DNA from: Pyrinomonas methylaliphatogenes
GTDB taxonomy: Bacteria; Acidobacteriota; Blastocatellia; Pyrinomonadales; Pyrinomonadaceae
Assembly (NCBI RefSeq): GCF_000820845.2
Contig: NZ_CBXV010000008.1
Span: forward strand, 790,705-854,704
Direction of reading: 5' to 3'
Length of the DNA: 64,000 bases
In this document: positions 10,799 to 22,148 of the stretch, in pieces
Numbering within the stretch: position 1 is the stretch's first letter
How the letters are laid out: every line of letters starts with the position of its first letter
Notes under the pieces: model-generated
What the model was told of the DNA's origin: nothing
Database searches by the model: none
The model's input: the letters and a program-made list of their open reading frames with translations, nothing else
Made by a program: the position numbers and the translations under genes

Positions 10799-11815
10799 TC
10801 ATTCAACTTGGCGCGCGCTGGACCAGCCGGGCACGCGGATGCAAGCGACCGTATGACCCGGCGATACTTCGCGAAGGCGCGGGTCCGTCTCGGCGCATTC
10901 GGGCAGAGCTTCGGGGCAGCGCTGGCGAAAGCGGCAACCTGAGGGCGGGTTGATCGGCGTGGGCACATCGCCGCGCAGGATTATCCGCTCGCGTTTGCGC
11001 CTTGGATCGGGGATGGGGATGGCTGAAAGCAACGCGCGCGTATACGGATGAAGCGGACGCGAGTAAAGCTCTTCGGCGCGCGCCATCTCGACGATGCGTC
11101 CCAGATACATCACCGCAACGCGATCGGAGATATGTTCGACGACGGCCAACCCATGCGAGATGAAAAGGTAGGTCAACCCGAATTCCTCTTGCAGATCTTC
11201 GAGCAGGTTGATAACCTGCGCTTGCACTGAAACGTCAAGCGCCGAGACGGGTTCATCGGCGACGATCAGTTTCGGGTTGAGCGCAAGCGCGCGCGCGATC
11301 CCGATCCGTTGTCGCTGCCCGCCGGAGAATTCGTGTGGGTAACGATCCATGTAATCGGGGTCGAGTCCGACTTTGCGCATCAACTCGGCGACGCGCGCGC
11401 GCCTTTCGCTCTTCGTCCCGAGGCGGTGGATGGCGAGCGGTTCGGCGATTTGGTCGCGCACTCTCATGCGCGGATCGAGCGAGGCATATGGATCTTGGAA
11501 GATGATCTGCATGTCGCGGCGCAGGGCGCGCAGTTCGCCGCTTTTGAGTTTCAGGAGATCGCGACCATCGAATGTGATCTCGCCGCGCGTCGGTTCGATG
11601 AGTCTAAGCAGACATCTGCCGAGGGTCGATTTGCCGCAGCCGGATTCGCCGACGATGCCGAGAGTTTCGCCGCGAAAGATGTCGAAGCTGACATCATCGA
11701 CGGCGCGGACGACTAGCCCGTCCGCTTCGAGCGGAAAGTGTTTGACTAGCCCGCGCACGCGCACAAGCGGTGTTGTCTGATCCGCTCCCGCCTCATTCAT
11801 TCCGCTATCGTTCAT
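10799..11815 (-). CDS. Oligopeptide/dipeptide ABC transporter ATPase, OppF/DppF type
   Basis: ATPase subunit of 338 residues with Walker [10 protein letters not shown], signature [15 protein letters not shown], Walker [13 protein letters not shown] and the C-terminal oligopeptide/dipeptide domain that binds an Fe-S cluster in some members ([14 protein letters not shown]). The start ATG at 11815 overlaps the oppD stop in the four-base ATGA arrangement typical of coupled genes. A second ATG lies five codons in. No oppA, oppB or oppC lies in the window, so the membrane and binding subunits must be elsewhere. Confidence 0.93.
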   Translation of the reverse strand: MNDSGMNEAGADQTTPLVRVRGLVKHFPLEADGLVVRAVDDVSFDIFRGETLGIVGESGCGKSTLGRCLLRLIEPTRGEITFDGRDLLKLKSGELRALRRDMQIIFQDPYASLDPRMRVRDQIAEPLAIHRLGTKSERRARVAELMRKVGLDPDYMDRYPHEFSGGQRQRIGIARALALNPKLIVADEPVSALDVSVQAQVINLLEDLQEEFGLTYLFISHGLAVVEHISDRVAVMYLGRIVEMARAEELYSRPLHPYTRALLSAIPIPDPRRKRERIILRGDVPTPINPPSGCRFRQRCPEALPECAETDPRLREVSPGHTVACIRVPGWSSARQVE

Positions 11816-12831
11816 CTCGTCGCACTCTTTTCTTCGACGTCTGCGCGGGCGATGACGGTCGAGTCGTAAAGCACACAACGCACGCGCACGCCGCCGCCGA
11901 GTTCGTAGAGTGGTATCTCGCTTTCCGTGCAGCGCGCCATTCGGTATGGGCACCGCGGCGCGAAATGGCAGCCCGGCGGAAGGCGCGTCAATTTCGGCAC
12001 GTTCCCTTCGATGGCTTGGAGCCTTTCTGCCTTCCGCACCCCGGCGAGCGTCAGTTTCGGCACTGAACGAAGCAGCCCTTCAGTGTAAGGATGTTTGGGG
12101 TGCGCGAAAAGCTCTTCGACCGGGGATTCTTCGACGATGCGCCCCGTGTACATGACGATGACGCGCTCAGCCGTTTCCGCTACGACCCCGAGGTCGTGAG
12201 TGATGAGCAGTATGGCGAGATTTCTGGTCCGGCGCAGACTGTCGAGCAGTTCGAGTATCTGCGCTTGGATCGTCACATCGAGCGCGGTGGTCGGTTCATC
12301 GGCGATTAGGATCTGTGGATCGCAGGCGAGCGCCATGGCGATCATCACGCGCTGCCGCATCCCGCCCGAAAGTTGGTGCGGATAGTCATCGACTCGACGG
12401 TCCGGGTCGGGGATGGCCACTTCGCGCATCGCTTCGATCGCCGCTTCTCGCGCTTCGCGACGCGAAAGCTTGCGGTGCAGGCGAAGCGCTTCGGCGATCT
12501 GTTCGCCGACGGTGTAGACGGGATTGAGCGAAGTCATCGGATCTTGGAAGATCATCGCGATGCGGCTGCCGCGTATTTGTCGCATCTCTTCTTCCGAAAG
12601 TTCGAGGAGATTGCGCCCGGCAAGCAGCACGCGACCGCCGACGATCTCCCCGGGCGGAGGGACGAGCCGCATGAGCGAAAGCGCGAGCACGGATTTCCCA
12701 CATCCAGATTCACCGACGAGCCCCAGAAGCTCACCTTCGTCGAGGTGGAAGGAGACCCCATCGACGGCGCGCACTACGCCCTCGCGCGTCGTAAAATAGG
12801 TCTTCAATCCCTCTATTTCGAGCAGAGCCAT
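11812..12831 (-). CDS. Oligopeptide/dipeptide ABC transporter ATPase, OppD/DppD type
   Basis: Partner ATPase, 339 residues. Walker [10 protein letters not shown], signature [15 protein letters not shown], Walker [12 protein letters not shown] and the cysteine-containing C-terminal region ([14 protein letters not shown]) are all visible. With OppF it would form the heterodimeric engine of a peptide importer. It is the first gene of the oppD-oppF pair, only 43 bp after the methylmalonyl-CoA mutase gene on the same strand, so the three could share a transcript. Confidence 0.93.
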   Translation of the reverse strand: MALLEIEGLKTYFTTREGVVRAVDGVSFHLDEGELLGLVGESGCGKSVLALSLMRLVPPPGEIVGGRVLLAGRNLLELSEEEMRQIRGSRIAMIFQDPMTSLNPVYTVGEQIAEALRLHRKLSRREAREAAIEAMREVAIPDPDRRVDDYPHQLSGGMRQRVMIAMALACDPQILIADEPTTALDVTIQAQILELLDSLRRTRNLAILLITHDLGVVAETAERVIVMYTGRIVEESPVEELFAHPKHPYTEGLLRSVPKLTLAGVRKAERLQAIEGNVPKLTRLPPGCHFAPRCPYRMARCTESEIPLYELGGGVRVRCVLYDSTVIARADVEEKSATR

Positions 12832-12874
12832 ACGCTATCTTTCAAGCTCCTGGACCGGCGACGATCGGCGCGTT

Positions 12875-14497
12875 TTAAATATCGACGGCTTCTCTGTATT
12901 CGCCCCAGACGCGACGTAACCGATTGCTGATCTCGCCAACGGTCGCATAAGCTTCAACGCAATCGAGAATGCGCGGCAGGAGATTCTCGGTCCCGCGGGC
13001 GGCCTCTTCGAGCGCGGCGAGCGCCGCTTCCACGCGGACTTGATCGCGCCGCGCGCGCACGGCTCTGACGCGCTCGATCTGTCGCCGTTCGATCTCCGGA
13101 TCGATGCGCAGGATGGGGATCGGTTTCTCCTCTTCGATCCTGAAGCGGTTGACGCCGACGACTATCTGATCACCCGTTTCGACGGCGCGCTGGTAACGGT
13201 ACGCCGCTTCTTGGATCTCGCGCTGCACGTAGCCCGTTTCGATGGCGCGCAACATGCCGCCCATCGCTTCGATCTTCTCGATGTAATCCATGGCGCGCCG
13301 TTCGATTTCGTTGGTCAGCTGTTCGATGGCGTAGGATCCGGCGAGCGGATCGACCGTGTCGGCCACGCCCGATTCATAGGCAATCACTTGCTGCGTGCGC
13401 AGCGCCAAACGGGCCGAATCTTCCGTGGGAAGAGCCAACGCTTCATCCATCGCGTTCGTGTGCAGCGATTGCGTGCCGCCGAGCACAGCGGCCAGAGCTT
13501 GGATCGTCGTGCGCACGATGTTGACTTCGGGTTGTTGCGCCGTCAGGGTTGAGCCAGCCGTTTGCGCGTGAAAACGGAGCATCATCGAGCGCGGGTCGCG
13601 CGCGCCGAACCGGTCGCGCATCGTGCGCGCCCACATCCTTCGTGCCGCGCGAAACTTGGCTACCTCTTCGAGCAGGTTGTTGTGTGCGTTGAAGAAGAAG
13701 GAGAGGCGCGGCGCGAACTCATCTATTTCGAGCCCGGCTTTGAGCGCCGCTTCCGTGTAGGTGATGGCGTTGGCCAAGGTGAAAGCGACCTCTTGCACGG
13801 CTGTGGCGCCCGCTTCGCGTATGTGGTAGCCGCTGATCGAGATCATGTTCCACTGCGGCACTTCGCGCGCGCAAAAGGCGAACGTGTCGGTGATCAAGCG
13901 CAAGCTGGGCGCTGGCGGATAGATGTACGTGCCGCGCGCGATGTACTCCTTCAAGATGTCGTTTTGAATCGTCCCGCGTAGCTTCGCCGGTTCCACGCCC
14001 TGCTTTTTCGCCACCGCGATGTAAAGGCATAAGAGGATCGCGGCGGTCGCGTTGATCGTCATCGATGTCGAGACTTGATCGAGCGGTATGCCATCGAAGA
14101 GCCGCTCCATGTCTTCGAGCGAATCGATCGCCACGCCGACTTTGCCGACTTCGCCCGCTGCCAAAGGGTCGTCGGAATCGAGTCCGATCTGCGTCGGGAG
14201 ATCGAAAGCGACCGATAGGCCAGTCGTCCCTTGCGAGAGCAGGTATTTGTAGCGCGCGTTCGATTCTTCGGCGGTCGCGTATCCGGCGTACTGGCGCATG
14301 GTCCAGAACCGACCGCGGTACATGTTGCGTCGTATGCCGCGCGTGAAAGGGAATTCACCCGGCGCGCCGAGATCGCGGTCGTAGTCGATCGCGTCGGTGT
14401 TCTGCGGATTGAAATCGTTCGGCAGCTCAATACCCGACGAAGTCTCGAAACGCTGGCGACGTTCGCCCTTCTCGCTAGTCTTCGTTTCGCCCGTCAT
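12875..14497 (-). CDS. Methylmalonyl-CoA mutase, catalytic (large) subunit
   Basis: 540 residues, covering only the substrate-binding TIM-barrel part. The B12-binding domain (about 130 residues, DxHxxG motif) is absent, as in the two-gene mutases where it is a separate small protein. That partner is not in the window. The active-site stretch reads [14 protein letters not shown], with the tyrosine typical of methylmalonyl-CoA mutase, and a later [11 protein letters not shown] keeps the arginine that contacts the carboxylate. Isobutyryl-CoA mutases have Phe and Gln at these two positions (family knowledge). Role: (R)-methylmalonyl-CoA to succinyl-CoA in propionate catabolism. The frame runs upstream to 14860, but ATG 14497, with AGGGAAAGGGA upstream, gives the family's N-terminus. 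Confidence 0.9.
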   Translation of the reverse strand: MTGETKTSEKGERRQRFETSSGIELPNDFNPQNTDAIDYDRDLGAPGEFPFTRGIRRNMYRGRFWTMRQYAGYATAEESNARYKYLLSQGTTGLSVAFDLPTQIGLDSDDPLAAGEVGKVGVAIDSLEDMERLFDGIPLDQVSTSMTINATAAILLCLYIAVAKKQGVEPAKLRGTIQNDILKEYIARGTYIYPPAPSLRLITDTFAFCAREVPQWNMISISGYHIREAGATAVQEVAFTLANAITYTEAALKAGLEIDEFAPRLSFFFNAHNNLLEEVAKFRAARRMWARTMRDRFGARDPRSMMLRFHAQTAGSTLTAQQPEVNIVRTTIQALAAVLGGTQSLHTNAMDEALALPTEDSARLALRTQQVIAYESGVADTVDPLAGSYAIEQLTNEIERRAMDYIEKIEAMGGMLRAIETGYVQREIQEAAYRYQRAVETGDQIVVGVNRFRIEEEKPIPILRIDPEIERRQIERVRAVRARRDQVRVEAALAALEEAARGTENLLPRILDCVEAYATVGEISNRLRRVWGEYREAVDI

Positions 14498-14695
14498 AGC
14501 CGTTAGCGTCCCTTTCCCTAGCTCTTCGAATCGAAGCCTAGCACGGGCGCAAAGCGGCTCGCAATCTGTTCGGCATCCGGGCTCTGCGAGCGACAAAGTT
14601 TTATCGCGCTGGACATAGGCGTGAGGATTTGACCATAGGCGGCACGATCGCATAGCATCGGTGAAGCCTATCTCTTCACCCGATTCAGGAGCGCC

Positions 14696-14959
14696 GTGGA
14701 ACTGGAGGAAGACGCCCGAAAATTGACCGAACAGCTCGGCGCCGCCATCAATCGCGCCATCGAACGCTCGTTCGAAGTCGCCGACGCGATCGAGAAGCTG
14801 CGCGAAGCCGGCTATGAAGTCGAATTGCAACTGAGACTGGATATCGGCCTTCGCCCGCATCGAGGAGCGAAAAAAGGCGAATTCGAGTTGGAATTGACCG
14901 ATGAGGATCGTCGCACGCTGCGCCAGATGAAGATTCGCCTAGATGATCTGGAAGATTAA
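14696..14959 (+). CDS. Conserved small acidic protein, function unknown
   Basis: An 87-residue charged, mainly helical protein initiated at GTG, with a good AGGAG five bases upstream. It has no cysteines, signal peptide or membrane segment and ends [22 protein letters not shown] do not recognise the family. It is divergent from the mutase gene and 182 bp before atpD, with its own terminator between. The last 35 or so bases, including the stop, are duplicated 71 bp downstream in the non-coding gap. The strong ribosome-binding site and terminator argue that it is real. Confidence 0.7.
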   Translation: MELEEDARKLTEQLGAAINRAIERSFEVADAIEKLREAGYEVELQLRLDIGLRPHRGAKKGEFELELTDEDRRTLRQMKIRLDDLED

Positions 14960-15033
14960 CCCACAGCGCATCAGGCGCTTTTTCGATCTCGTCGAAGATG
15001 AAGATTCGCATGGCTGAGCCGGAAGATTAACCC
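14925..15033 (+). repeat. Duplicated 3' end of the 87-aa gene
   Basis: Bases 14925-14962 (end of the gene through its stop) recur at 14996-15033 with 5 differences in 38. Shared core strings are AGATGAAGATTCGC and GGAAGATTAACCC. The offset is 71 bp. The second copy is non-coding and sits upstream of the atpD promoter. Confidence 0.85.
14965..14983 (+). terminator. Intrinsic terminator after the 87-aa gene
   Basis: AGCGC-ATCAG-GCGCT hairpin running into TTTTT, six bases after the stop codon. The stem is short but perfect and the T-run is in the right place. It lies between the two copies of the duplicated gene end. Confidence 0.6.
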
Positions 15034-15042
15034 TCTGCGGCT

Positions 15043-15071
15043 TTGCCTTGCCGCCGCATCTGTGCTATCCT
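15043..15071 (+). promoter_or_regulatory. Candidate sigma-70 promoter of atpDC
   Basis: TTGCCT (15043-15048), 17-bp spacer, TATCCT (15066-15071), about 70 bp before the atpD start. Both boxes are moderate matches. Position after a terminator and before an operon supports it. Confidence 0.45.
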
Positions 15072-15117
15072 TTGCAGCTTTTGATTCCTGCCGGAATTCT
15101 TTCGCTGAAAGCGCTGA

Positions 15118-16668
<1,551 letters not shown>

Positions 16669-16690
16669 AGATCCCGGCGAAATCGAACCC

Positions 16691-17113
16691 ATGGCAGAGC
16701 AGATTCAACTCGAAGTGATCACGCCCGAAAGGCGCGTCGTCTCGGAGCGAGTTGACGCGGTCACTGTTCCCGCGCTCGGCGGCGAGATCGGCGTCCTGCC
16801 GGGCCATGCGCCGCTCATCTCGCAGATCCAGACGGGGATCCTCTCCTACACGCAAGGCGGCGCGACGCATCGGTTGCACGTCTCCGGCGGCTTCGTCGAA
16901 GTGAGCGACGATCAGGTGACCGTGCTCGCCGATGTCGCAGAGCTTCCCGAAGAGATAGACGCCGCGCGAGCTAGACGCGCGCGCGAACAGGCCGAAAAGA
17001 TCCTGAGTTCATTCAGCGGCGATCAAGAAGAGTTCGCCCGCGCGATGGCCAAGCTGGAGCGCTCGCTCGTGCGCATTCAACTGGCCGAAGAGTTCGAAGC
17101 GATTCGTCGCTAA
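16691..17113 (+). CDS. atpC: F1 ATP synthase subunit epsilon
   Basis: Central-stalk regulatory subunit, 140 residues. The N-terminal beta-sandwich carries the family signature ALGGEIGVLPGHAPLIS, and the C-terminal helical hairpin spans about 90-138 (ARARRAREQAEKIL onward). It inhibits ATP hydrolysis and couples rotation in F1. It begins 22 bp after atpD. The frame is open far upstream inside atpD, but ATG 16691 gives the exact family N-terminus (MAEQIQLEVITPERRVV). Confidence 0.96.
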   Translation: MAEQIQLEVITPERRVVSERVDAVTVPALGGEIGVLPGHAPLISQIQTGILSYTQGGATHRLHVSGGFVEVSDDQVTVLADVAELPEEIDAARARRAREQAEKILSSFSGDQEEFARAMAKLERSLVRIQLAEEFEAIRR

Positions 17114-17230
17114 CCGCGCGCTCGATTCAACGACAAGAAATTCGCTCTCACCGCCCCCTCTCGTTTGACCTCGACAGGCCACCCATGCGCGCGTTGGACC
17201 AAGGAGACGATCCGCTCGCTTGTTTCATGG

Positions 17231-17259
17231 TTGACACGAAGCGTCATGTGTGGCATGAT
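17231..17259 (+). promoter_or_regulatory. Sigma-70-like promoter in the atpC-pdxJ gap
   Basis: A perfect TTGACA (17231-17236), 17-bp spacer and CATGAT (17254-17259). It points away from atpC into a gap with no plus-strand gene and is followed by two hairpins ending in a T-run. It therefore probably drives the candidate small RNA. Confidence 0.55.
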
Positions 17260-17265
17260 AGCGCT

Positions 17266-17374
17266 GATTCAGCGTCAACTTTCGGCCCGCTTTCCGCGAG
17301 GCCGATCAGAGCGCCGAGCGTCGCGTGAACGAGAAGTGTTGGGAGCCGCTTCCGGTCTTGCGCTCGGCGCTTTT
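17266..17374 (+). ncRNA. Candidate small RNA with its own promoter and terminator
   Basis: About 110 nt predicted from a TTGACA/CATGAT promoter to an intrinsic terminator, lying between convergent atpC and pdxJ. Hairpin 1 is 17282-17305: TCGGCC-CGC, loop TTTCC, GCG-A-GGCCGA. Hairpin 2 pairs AGCGCCGAGCG (17310-17320) perfectly with CGCTCGGCGCT (17361-17371), extended by two pairs, around a 40-nt loop. Inside the loop a small stem pairs GGGAG with CTTCC. It ends in TTTT. I see no signature of SRP, 6S, tmRNA or RNase P RNA. Alternatively, hairpin 2 is simply a distant terminator for atpDC. Confidence 0.45.
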
Positions 17375-17426
17375 CTTGCGCGCAGCGCGCCGGAGTTTCT
17401 CGCCGCTCGCGGACGAGTCAACGCGC

Positions 17427-18188
17427 TTACGTTCGCTCCGCTCCCTCGCGAATGGCGGCGAGCATGTCGCGCACGGCGCGCTCCAAGCCGACGAGCACGG
17501 CGCGCGCGATGATGTTGTGTCCGATGTTAAATTCGGCTATTTCGCGGATGGCGGCGATTGCGCCGATGTTGCGGTAGGTCAGCCCGTGTCCGGCGGCGAC
17601 GCGCAACTTTCGACGGGCGGCGAAGGCGGCGGCTTTACGCAAACGATCCAGCTCGCGCGCGATGCGCTCTTCGTTCGTCGGATGCGCGCCCGCTGGGAGC
17701 ATCGTCGCTTCGGCGTAGGCGGCGGTGCAGAGTTCCACCTGATCTGCGCCCGCATCGCATGCCGCTTCGATCTGATCCTCTTCCGGATCGATGAAGACGC
17801 TGGCGATGATGCCGCGTTCGCGCAACGCGCTGACGCTTGCGCGCACCGCATCGAGATTGGCGCGCGCATCGAGTCCGCCTTCGGTCGTGATCTCGCCCGG
17901 GCGTTCTGCGACCAGCGTGACGGCGTCGGGGCGAGCATCACAGGCGATCTTGATCATCTCTTCGGTGGCAGCCATCTCGACGTTCAAGTAGGTCGTGACG
18001 GCTTGGCGCAGGATGTAAAGGTCTCGATCTTGGATATGGCGGCGATCGCCTCGTAGGTGGATTGTGATGCCGTCGGCTCCGGCCTGTTCGCAGATCATGG
18101 CCGCAGCGACGACGCTCGGTTCCGTCGTTCGCCGCGCCTGTCGAACGGTGGCGACATGGTCGATGTTGACATTAAGTCGAGCGATCAT
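17427..18188 (-). CDS. pdxJ: Pyridoxine 5'-phosphate synthase
   Basis: Cytosolic TIM-barrel enzyme of 253 residues. It condenses 1-deoxyxylulose 5-phosphate with 1-amino-acetone 3-phosphate to give pyridoxine phosphate in the DXP-dependent vitamin B6 route. Family landmarks are LNVNIDHVATVRQAR, GADGITIHLRGDRRHI, LNVEMA, VTLVAERPGEITTEGG, VSVFIDPE-like SVFIDPE and AGHGLTYRN, with the active-site histidine and glutamates preserved. The reading frame is open upstream to 18338, but ATG 18188 gives the standard N-terminus MIARLNVNIDHVA. Monocistronic and convergent with atpDC. Confidence 0.96.
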   Translation of the reverse strand: MIARLNVNIDHVATVRQARRTTEPSVVAAAMICEQAGADGITIHLRGDRRHIQDRDLYILRQAVTTYLNVEMAATEEMIKIACDARPDAVTLVAERPGEITTEGGLDARANLDAVRASVSALRERGIIASVFIDPEEDQIEAACDAGADQVELCTAAYAEATMLPAGAHPTNEERIARELDRLRKAAAFAARRKLRVAAGHGLTYRNIGAIAAIREIAEFNIGHNIIARAVLVGLERAVRDMLAAIREGAERT

Positions 18189-18527
18189 AACTTTCGCGGA
18201 GACCGGCCCTTCGATTTTTAGGCTCACGGAATATTCTTTATTGACGGGCGCAAGAAAAAGCAAATCGGCGCTGGGTTCATCGGACGCCGCCATGAAGCAT
18301 CGTTTCTTCGACGCCTCATACCTGGAATCTATCCTCACAAATTCCGGCCCGACCGTAGGCGCACACCTTGCGTGCCCGCGCGACCGACATCTTCACAAGT
18401 ATCTGGCCCGGATCCCTCTTGGCCCTCGCCATCTTCGTGCTTCTAGTTTGAAGCGCTTTCCTGAGCGATCGATCTAGATTCAATCTGTCCCGTAGCTTCG
18501 AGCCAACGAATTTTCGTCCGTCTCGAT
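18189..18527. other. Gap between GT2 gene and pdxJ
   Basis: About 340 bp. Part of it is an upstream extension of the pdxJ frame with no conserved sequence. An 11-bp match around CTAGAT occurs at 18469 and at the GT2 stop, too short and palindromic to count. No RNA or promoter that I can support. Confidence 0.45.
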
Positions 18528-19364
18528 CTAGATCCGGCTGCTGCTCAACTCCTGAGGCACGTCGCTCAGTTCTTGTGGCGTTGGGCGGCGCAGTTCTTCG
18601 GCAAGCTGTGCGCGTGCCGAGGCGATCGCTCGATCGTAATCTCCAGCGCGCGCGCGACGCCGGATGGAGAGCACTTCGTTGAGCATGCGGAAACTATCGC
18701 GGGCGACGTTGACTTTGCTCCCTTCGTTGTGATTCCAGCGCACAGCTCGCTCGAGGAGTCGCAGTCCGGCGCGGTACGCGACGAAGAGCAATTCGACATC
18801 GAAGCCGAAGCGGTCGACCGTCGCCGCCTCGATGATCGGACGGCAGACGCTCATGCGGAAGGCTTTGAATCCGCACTGCGTATCCCAAAAGGGCATCCCC
18901 GTCGCCAGCCGGACAATTAAGTTGAAGATGCGTCCGCTCTGCTTTCTGCGCCAGGGTTGATCTACGCCGATCAGGCTTCGATCCAGCGCGCGCGAGCCGA
19001 AGACTAGATCGTACTCGCCGCTTGCGATCGGCGCGACGATTTTCGGTATCTCGGAGAGCGGCGTGGAGAGATCGGCGTCGGTGAAAAGGGCGATGGGCGC
19101 TTGCGCCGCTAAGAGTCCGGTGCGGACCGCGTAACCTTTGCCTCGATTCGGCTCGTAACGGATGAGCCGCGCGGCGACCCGATCGGAGCGAGCGAGGATG
19201 CTTTCAGCGATCTTCGCCGTGTCGTCGCGCGAACCATCATCGACGACGATCAATTCGGCTGCCGCATCATAGTCGTTCAAGTAGACGAGAATGCTCTGTA
19301 GGGTTTTCCCTAGTCGCGCCGCTTCGTTATAAGCGGGGATGATGATGGAAAGAGCGAGTGACAT
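18528..19364 (-). CDS. Family 2 glycosyltransferase, dolichyl-phosphate glucosyltransferase-like
   Basis: GT-A enzyme of 278 residues with LSIIIPAYNEAARLGKTL at the N-terminus, VVDDGSRDDT for nucleotide binding, FTDADLSTP as the DxD metal site and a WRRKQSGR acceptor region. This pattern resembles the ALG5/DPG synthase branch, which transfers a sugar from a nucleotide donor to a polyprenyl phosphate. It has no C-terminal membrane helices. ATG 19364 starts directly before the catalytic domain. The frame extends to 19490 with no conserved content. Monocistronic, divergent from the protease gene. Confidence 0.87.
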   Translation of the reverse strand: MSLALSIIIPAYNEAARLGKTLQSILVYLNDYDAAAELIVVDDGSRDDTAKIAESILARSDRVAARLIRYEPNRGKGYAVRTGLLAAQAPIALFTDADLSTPLSEIPKIVAPIASGEYDLVFGSRALDRSLIGVDQPWRRKQSGRIFNLIVRLATGMPFWDTQCGFKAFRMSVCRPIIEAATVDRFGFDVELLFVAYRAGLRLLERAVRWNHNEGSKVNVARDSFRMLNEVLSIRRRARAGDYDRAIASARAQLAEELRRPTPQELSDVPQELSSSRI

Positions 19365-19526
19365 ATCGAGATGAGAATCCCTTTCAACGCGCTTCTTTGC
19401 GCCGGATTGAAACGATTCGAGGCCAGCCCCCTGCGCAATATAGCATAAACTGGCGCAGAGCGCGCGATTTCGGTGCAGGCGGATACGCATGGTAATATGT
19501 TGCCGGCAGGGTGAGGCTGAGACCGT

Positions 19527-21221
19527 ATGAGCAAATCATTCGGCATCGTCGCCGTCTTTATCATCGTTGCTTCGACTCTGATCGGCGGCGCGCTGGGCAA
19601 AAGGCTTCTGCCGTTACGGGCGGGCGATCGTTCGACGGATGCGATCCAGAGGATAGAAGAGGACTATCGCGAGGCGCTCAACATCATTTCGGCCAACTAT
19701 GCGGGCGAGATAGATTACGAGAGGTTGAATCAGACCTCGATCCAAGGGATGCTTTTAACGCTCGACCCGCACTCGAACTTCTTCACGCGCGCCGAGTTCC
19801 AGCGTTTGCGTGAGGATCAAGAGTCGCGCTTTTACGGGATCGGCATCTCGATCCTGCGCCATCGCGATGGCGTCTACGTACAGTCGGTGGTCGAAGGGAC
19901 GCCTGCCGCGCGTGCCGGGCTTCGGTATGGCGATCGCATCCTCGAAGTTGACGGACAGGATGCGCGCGACTGGAGCACGGAGCAGGCGTCGCGTAAGATT
20001 CGCGGCGAACGGGGCGAGCCGGTGACGCTGAAGATCGAGCGGGCGGGCGAACAAGCGCCGCTCTATTTGACGATCGTGCGCGATGCGGTCCCGCTGCCCT
20101 CGATACGTCTCGCTTTCATGATCCGACCGGGCATCGGTTACATCGGGTTGACCGGCGGTTTTACGCACACCTCGGCTGATGAACTGCGGCGCGCGATCGC
20201 CGATCTCAAACGGCAAGGCATGCGTCAGCTCATCCTCGATCTGCGAAACAATCCGGGCGGTCTGCTCGAACAAGCGATCGGCGTCGCTGGGCAATTTCTC
20301 GATTATGGGCAGGTGATCGTTTCGGTGCGCGGTCGCGAGTATCCGGAGCCGAAGGTGTATCGCAATTACGAGCGCGATCCTGAGCAGATGCCGCTCGTCG
20401 TCCTGATAAATCGTGGGTCGGCTTCCGCTTCGGAAATAGTCGCCGGAGCGATTCAAGATCATGGGCGCGGTCTGATCGTCGGCGAGACGAGTTTCGGCAA
20501 GGGGCTGGTCCAGCGCGTCTTCCAACTCCCATTCGGCACCGGCCTGACGTTAACGACGGCAAAATATTACACGCCCTACGGACGTCTGATTCAGCGCCAA
20601 TATACGAGCGGTTCTTTCTATGACTACTACACGCGCCGCGGCGCGAACGAAATGAATTCGGGGCCGCAAACGTCTCGTCCCGGATCGCCGACCATCGCCG
20701 CGCCCGAAGCGACGCCACGCCCGTCGCCGACCGGACCGGCGATCAGGACCGCTGGCGGGCGCCTCTTTTACGGCGGCGGCGGGATTACCCCGGACATCGA
20801 AGTCAAACCGATAGAGATCGACACCCCACTGCGCGGGCGCATCTTCGAAGCCGCTTTCTACTTCACACGCCAGTTGGTCGCCGGTCAAATCCAGGGCTTG
20901 GAAAGCTACCGTATCGAGAAGGTGCAGTTCAATCACGTGCCGCGCCCGACCGATTACCCGGTGACCGAAAAGGTACTCGAAGCCTTCCGCGAATTCCTGC
21001 AACGCTCGCCGGAGTTTGGGGTGAAGCCAGCGCAGGTTGATGCCGATCTCGAATTCGTCAAGCTTCGCTTGCGCGATGAGATCATCACCGCCGCATACGG
21101 GAGCGAAGCTGGAACGCGCGTCCTACTTGAAAGCGATCCGCAACTTCTGCGCGCCATCGAGGCGTTACCGGAAGCGAAGCGTCTGGCCGAGGCCGTGCGT
21201 CGCGGCGAATCGATCGGTTGA
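19527..21221 (+). CDS. Carboxyl-terminal processing protease (S41, CtpA/Prc family)
   Basis: Periplasmic serine protease of 564 residues. An N-terminal membrane anchor (about 5-24) and helical region lead to a PDZ domain (about 95-175, FYGIGISI...GDRILEVDGQDA) and the S41 catalytic core. The catalytic pair is S300 in SASASEI and K325 in GETSFGKG, 25 residues apart as in E. coli Prc. After the core comes a Pro/Thr-rich insert (near 385-405) and a C-terminal helical region of about 130 residues. Such enzymes trim C-termini of envelope proteins. TAATAT upstream could be a -10 box. Confidence 0.93.
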   Translation: MSKSFGIVAVFIIVASTLIGGALGKRLLPLRAGDRSTDAIQRIEEDYREALNIISANYAGEIDYERLNQTSIQGMLLTLDPHSNFFTRAEFQRLREDQESRFYGIGISILRHRDGVYVQSVVEGTPAARAGLRYGDRILEVDGQDARDWSTEQASRKIRGERGEPVTLKIERAGEQAPLYLTIVRDAVPLPSIRLAFMIRPGIGYIGLTGGFTHTSADELRRAIADLKRQGMRQLILDLRNNPGGLLEQAIGVAGQFLDYGQVIVSVRGREYPEPKVYRNYERDPEQMPLVVLINRGSASASEIVAGAIQDHGRGLIVGETSFGKGLVQRVFQLPFGTGLTLTTAKYYTPYGRLIQRQYTSGSFYDYYTRRGANEMNSGPQTSRPGSPTIAAPEATPRPSPTGPAIRTAGGRLFYGGGGITPDIEVKPIEIDTPLRGRIFEAAFYFTRQLVAGQIQGLESYRIEKVQFNHVPRPTDYPVTEKVLEAFREFLQRSPEFGVKPAQVDADLEFVKLRLRDEIITAAYGSEAGTRVLLESDPQLLRAIEALPEAKRLAEAVRRGESIG

Positions 21222-21368
21222 AAGCGCCTTCGAACCGAGGATCGGGTGGAGCTCTAACGCGCGCTGCCGATTGGAAGCCAAGCGGTTCCCGCTCTTGTCG
21301 CTCAGCGATCCCTTCAGCTCGAACTTTGCGTGCTCCTCATTGACCGGTCTTGATCCTCTATCCCGCGC

Positions 21369-22148
21369 TCATCCCCAGGCGAAATCGGCGACGATCGGCA
21401 GATGATCTGAAGCGATCAGCGAAGCGCGTGTGCGGTGAAGGCGCAAGCTTTCGAGTTTGAGCGATGAATCGTAATAGATGTGGTCTAGGTGGACCAGCGG
21501 CAAGATCCCCGGGTAAGTGCGCGGGCGACCCAAATGATAACGGATGTCGGCGCTTTGAAGATGCGTGGCGAGGAGGAATGAAGCGAGCCCGCGCTTCCAC
21601 TCGTTGAAATCCCCGAGAAGGATGCGCGCGCCATTCAGTTCCGCGTTGTTCAAAATCTCCGCGCTGATCAGACGGCGCGCTTGGTGTCGGCGTTCGACAT
21701 AGCCGGTGCCGAAATGGGCGTTGAAAACGTGTAAGATGAACCCTTCGCCAAGGCTTATATCCGCGCGCAAGCAACCGCGCCGTTCGCGCCAACGCCAGGA
21801 GATATCGTAATTATGCGAGTAGAGCACCGCAAAGCGCGAAAGGATGGCGTTGCCGTACCCTATGCCATTTAACCGACGGTTTTCCCCGAAACATAGTTCG
21901 TATCCGAGCGCATGGGCGATCTCGCGCGCTTGATCCGGCACATGCGCCGAACCGCTCGCGCTGAAGATCTCCTGGAGCGCGATGATGTCGGCATCTATCT
22001 CGCGCAGAACTTCGATGATGCGGGCGGGGCGCACGCGCCGGTCCAGCCCGCAACACTTATGCACGTTGTAGGTGACAACGCGAAATGCCGGCGGACATGC
22101 AAAACTGACGCAAGCCCCTGCCGTTGGTTGATTGCTAGAATGCGCCAT
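21369..22148 (-). CDS. Endonuclease/exonuclease/phosphatase (EEP) family hydrolase
   Basis: A 259-residue metal-dependent phosphoesterase of the DNase I-like fold. Visible motifs are [10 protein letters not shown] (active-site Asn), ADIIALQE (metal-binding Glu), LLGDFNEW (Asp/Asn pair) and [11 protein letters not shown] (catalytic His with SDH). Related cytosolic or envelope enzymes cut nucleic acids, sphingolipids or inositol phosphates. Nothing here fixes the substrate. No signal peptide. It stands alone, with a 500-bp repeat-containing gap upstream. Confidence 0.85.
   Translation of the reverse strand: MAHSSNQPTAGACVSFACPPAFRVVTYNVHKCCGLDRRVRPARIIEVLREIDADIIALQEIFSASGSAHVPDQAREIAHALGYELCFGENRRLNGIGYGNAILSRFAVLYSHNYDISWRWRERRGCLRADISLGEGFILHVFNAHFGTGYVERRHQARRLISAEILNNAELNGARILLGDFNEWKRGLASFLLATHLQSADIRYHLGRPRTYPGILPLVHLDHIYYDSSLKLESLRLHRTRASLIASDHLPIVADFAWG

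Noticed and set aside
14498-14860. Upstream extension of the methylmalonyl-CoA mutase frame
   Set aside because: It overlaps the 87-aa gene on the other strand, has no family sequence and lies before a good ribosome-binding site and the standard N-terminus.
18469-18533. 11-bp TCGATCTAGAT repeat near the GT2 stop
   Set aside because: Too short and built on a palindrome. Not counted with the other pairs.
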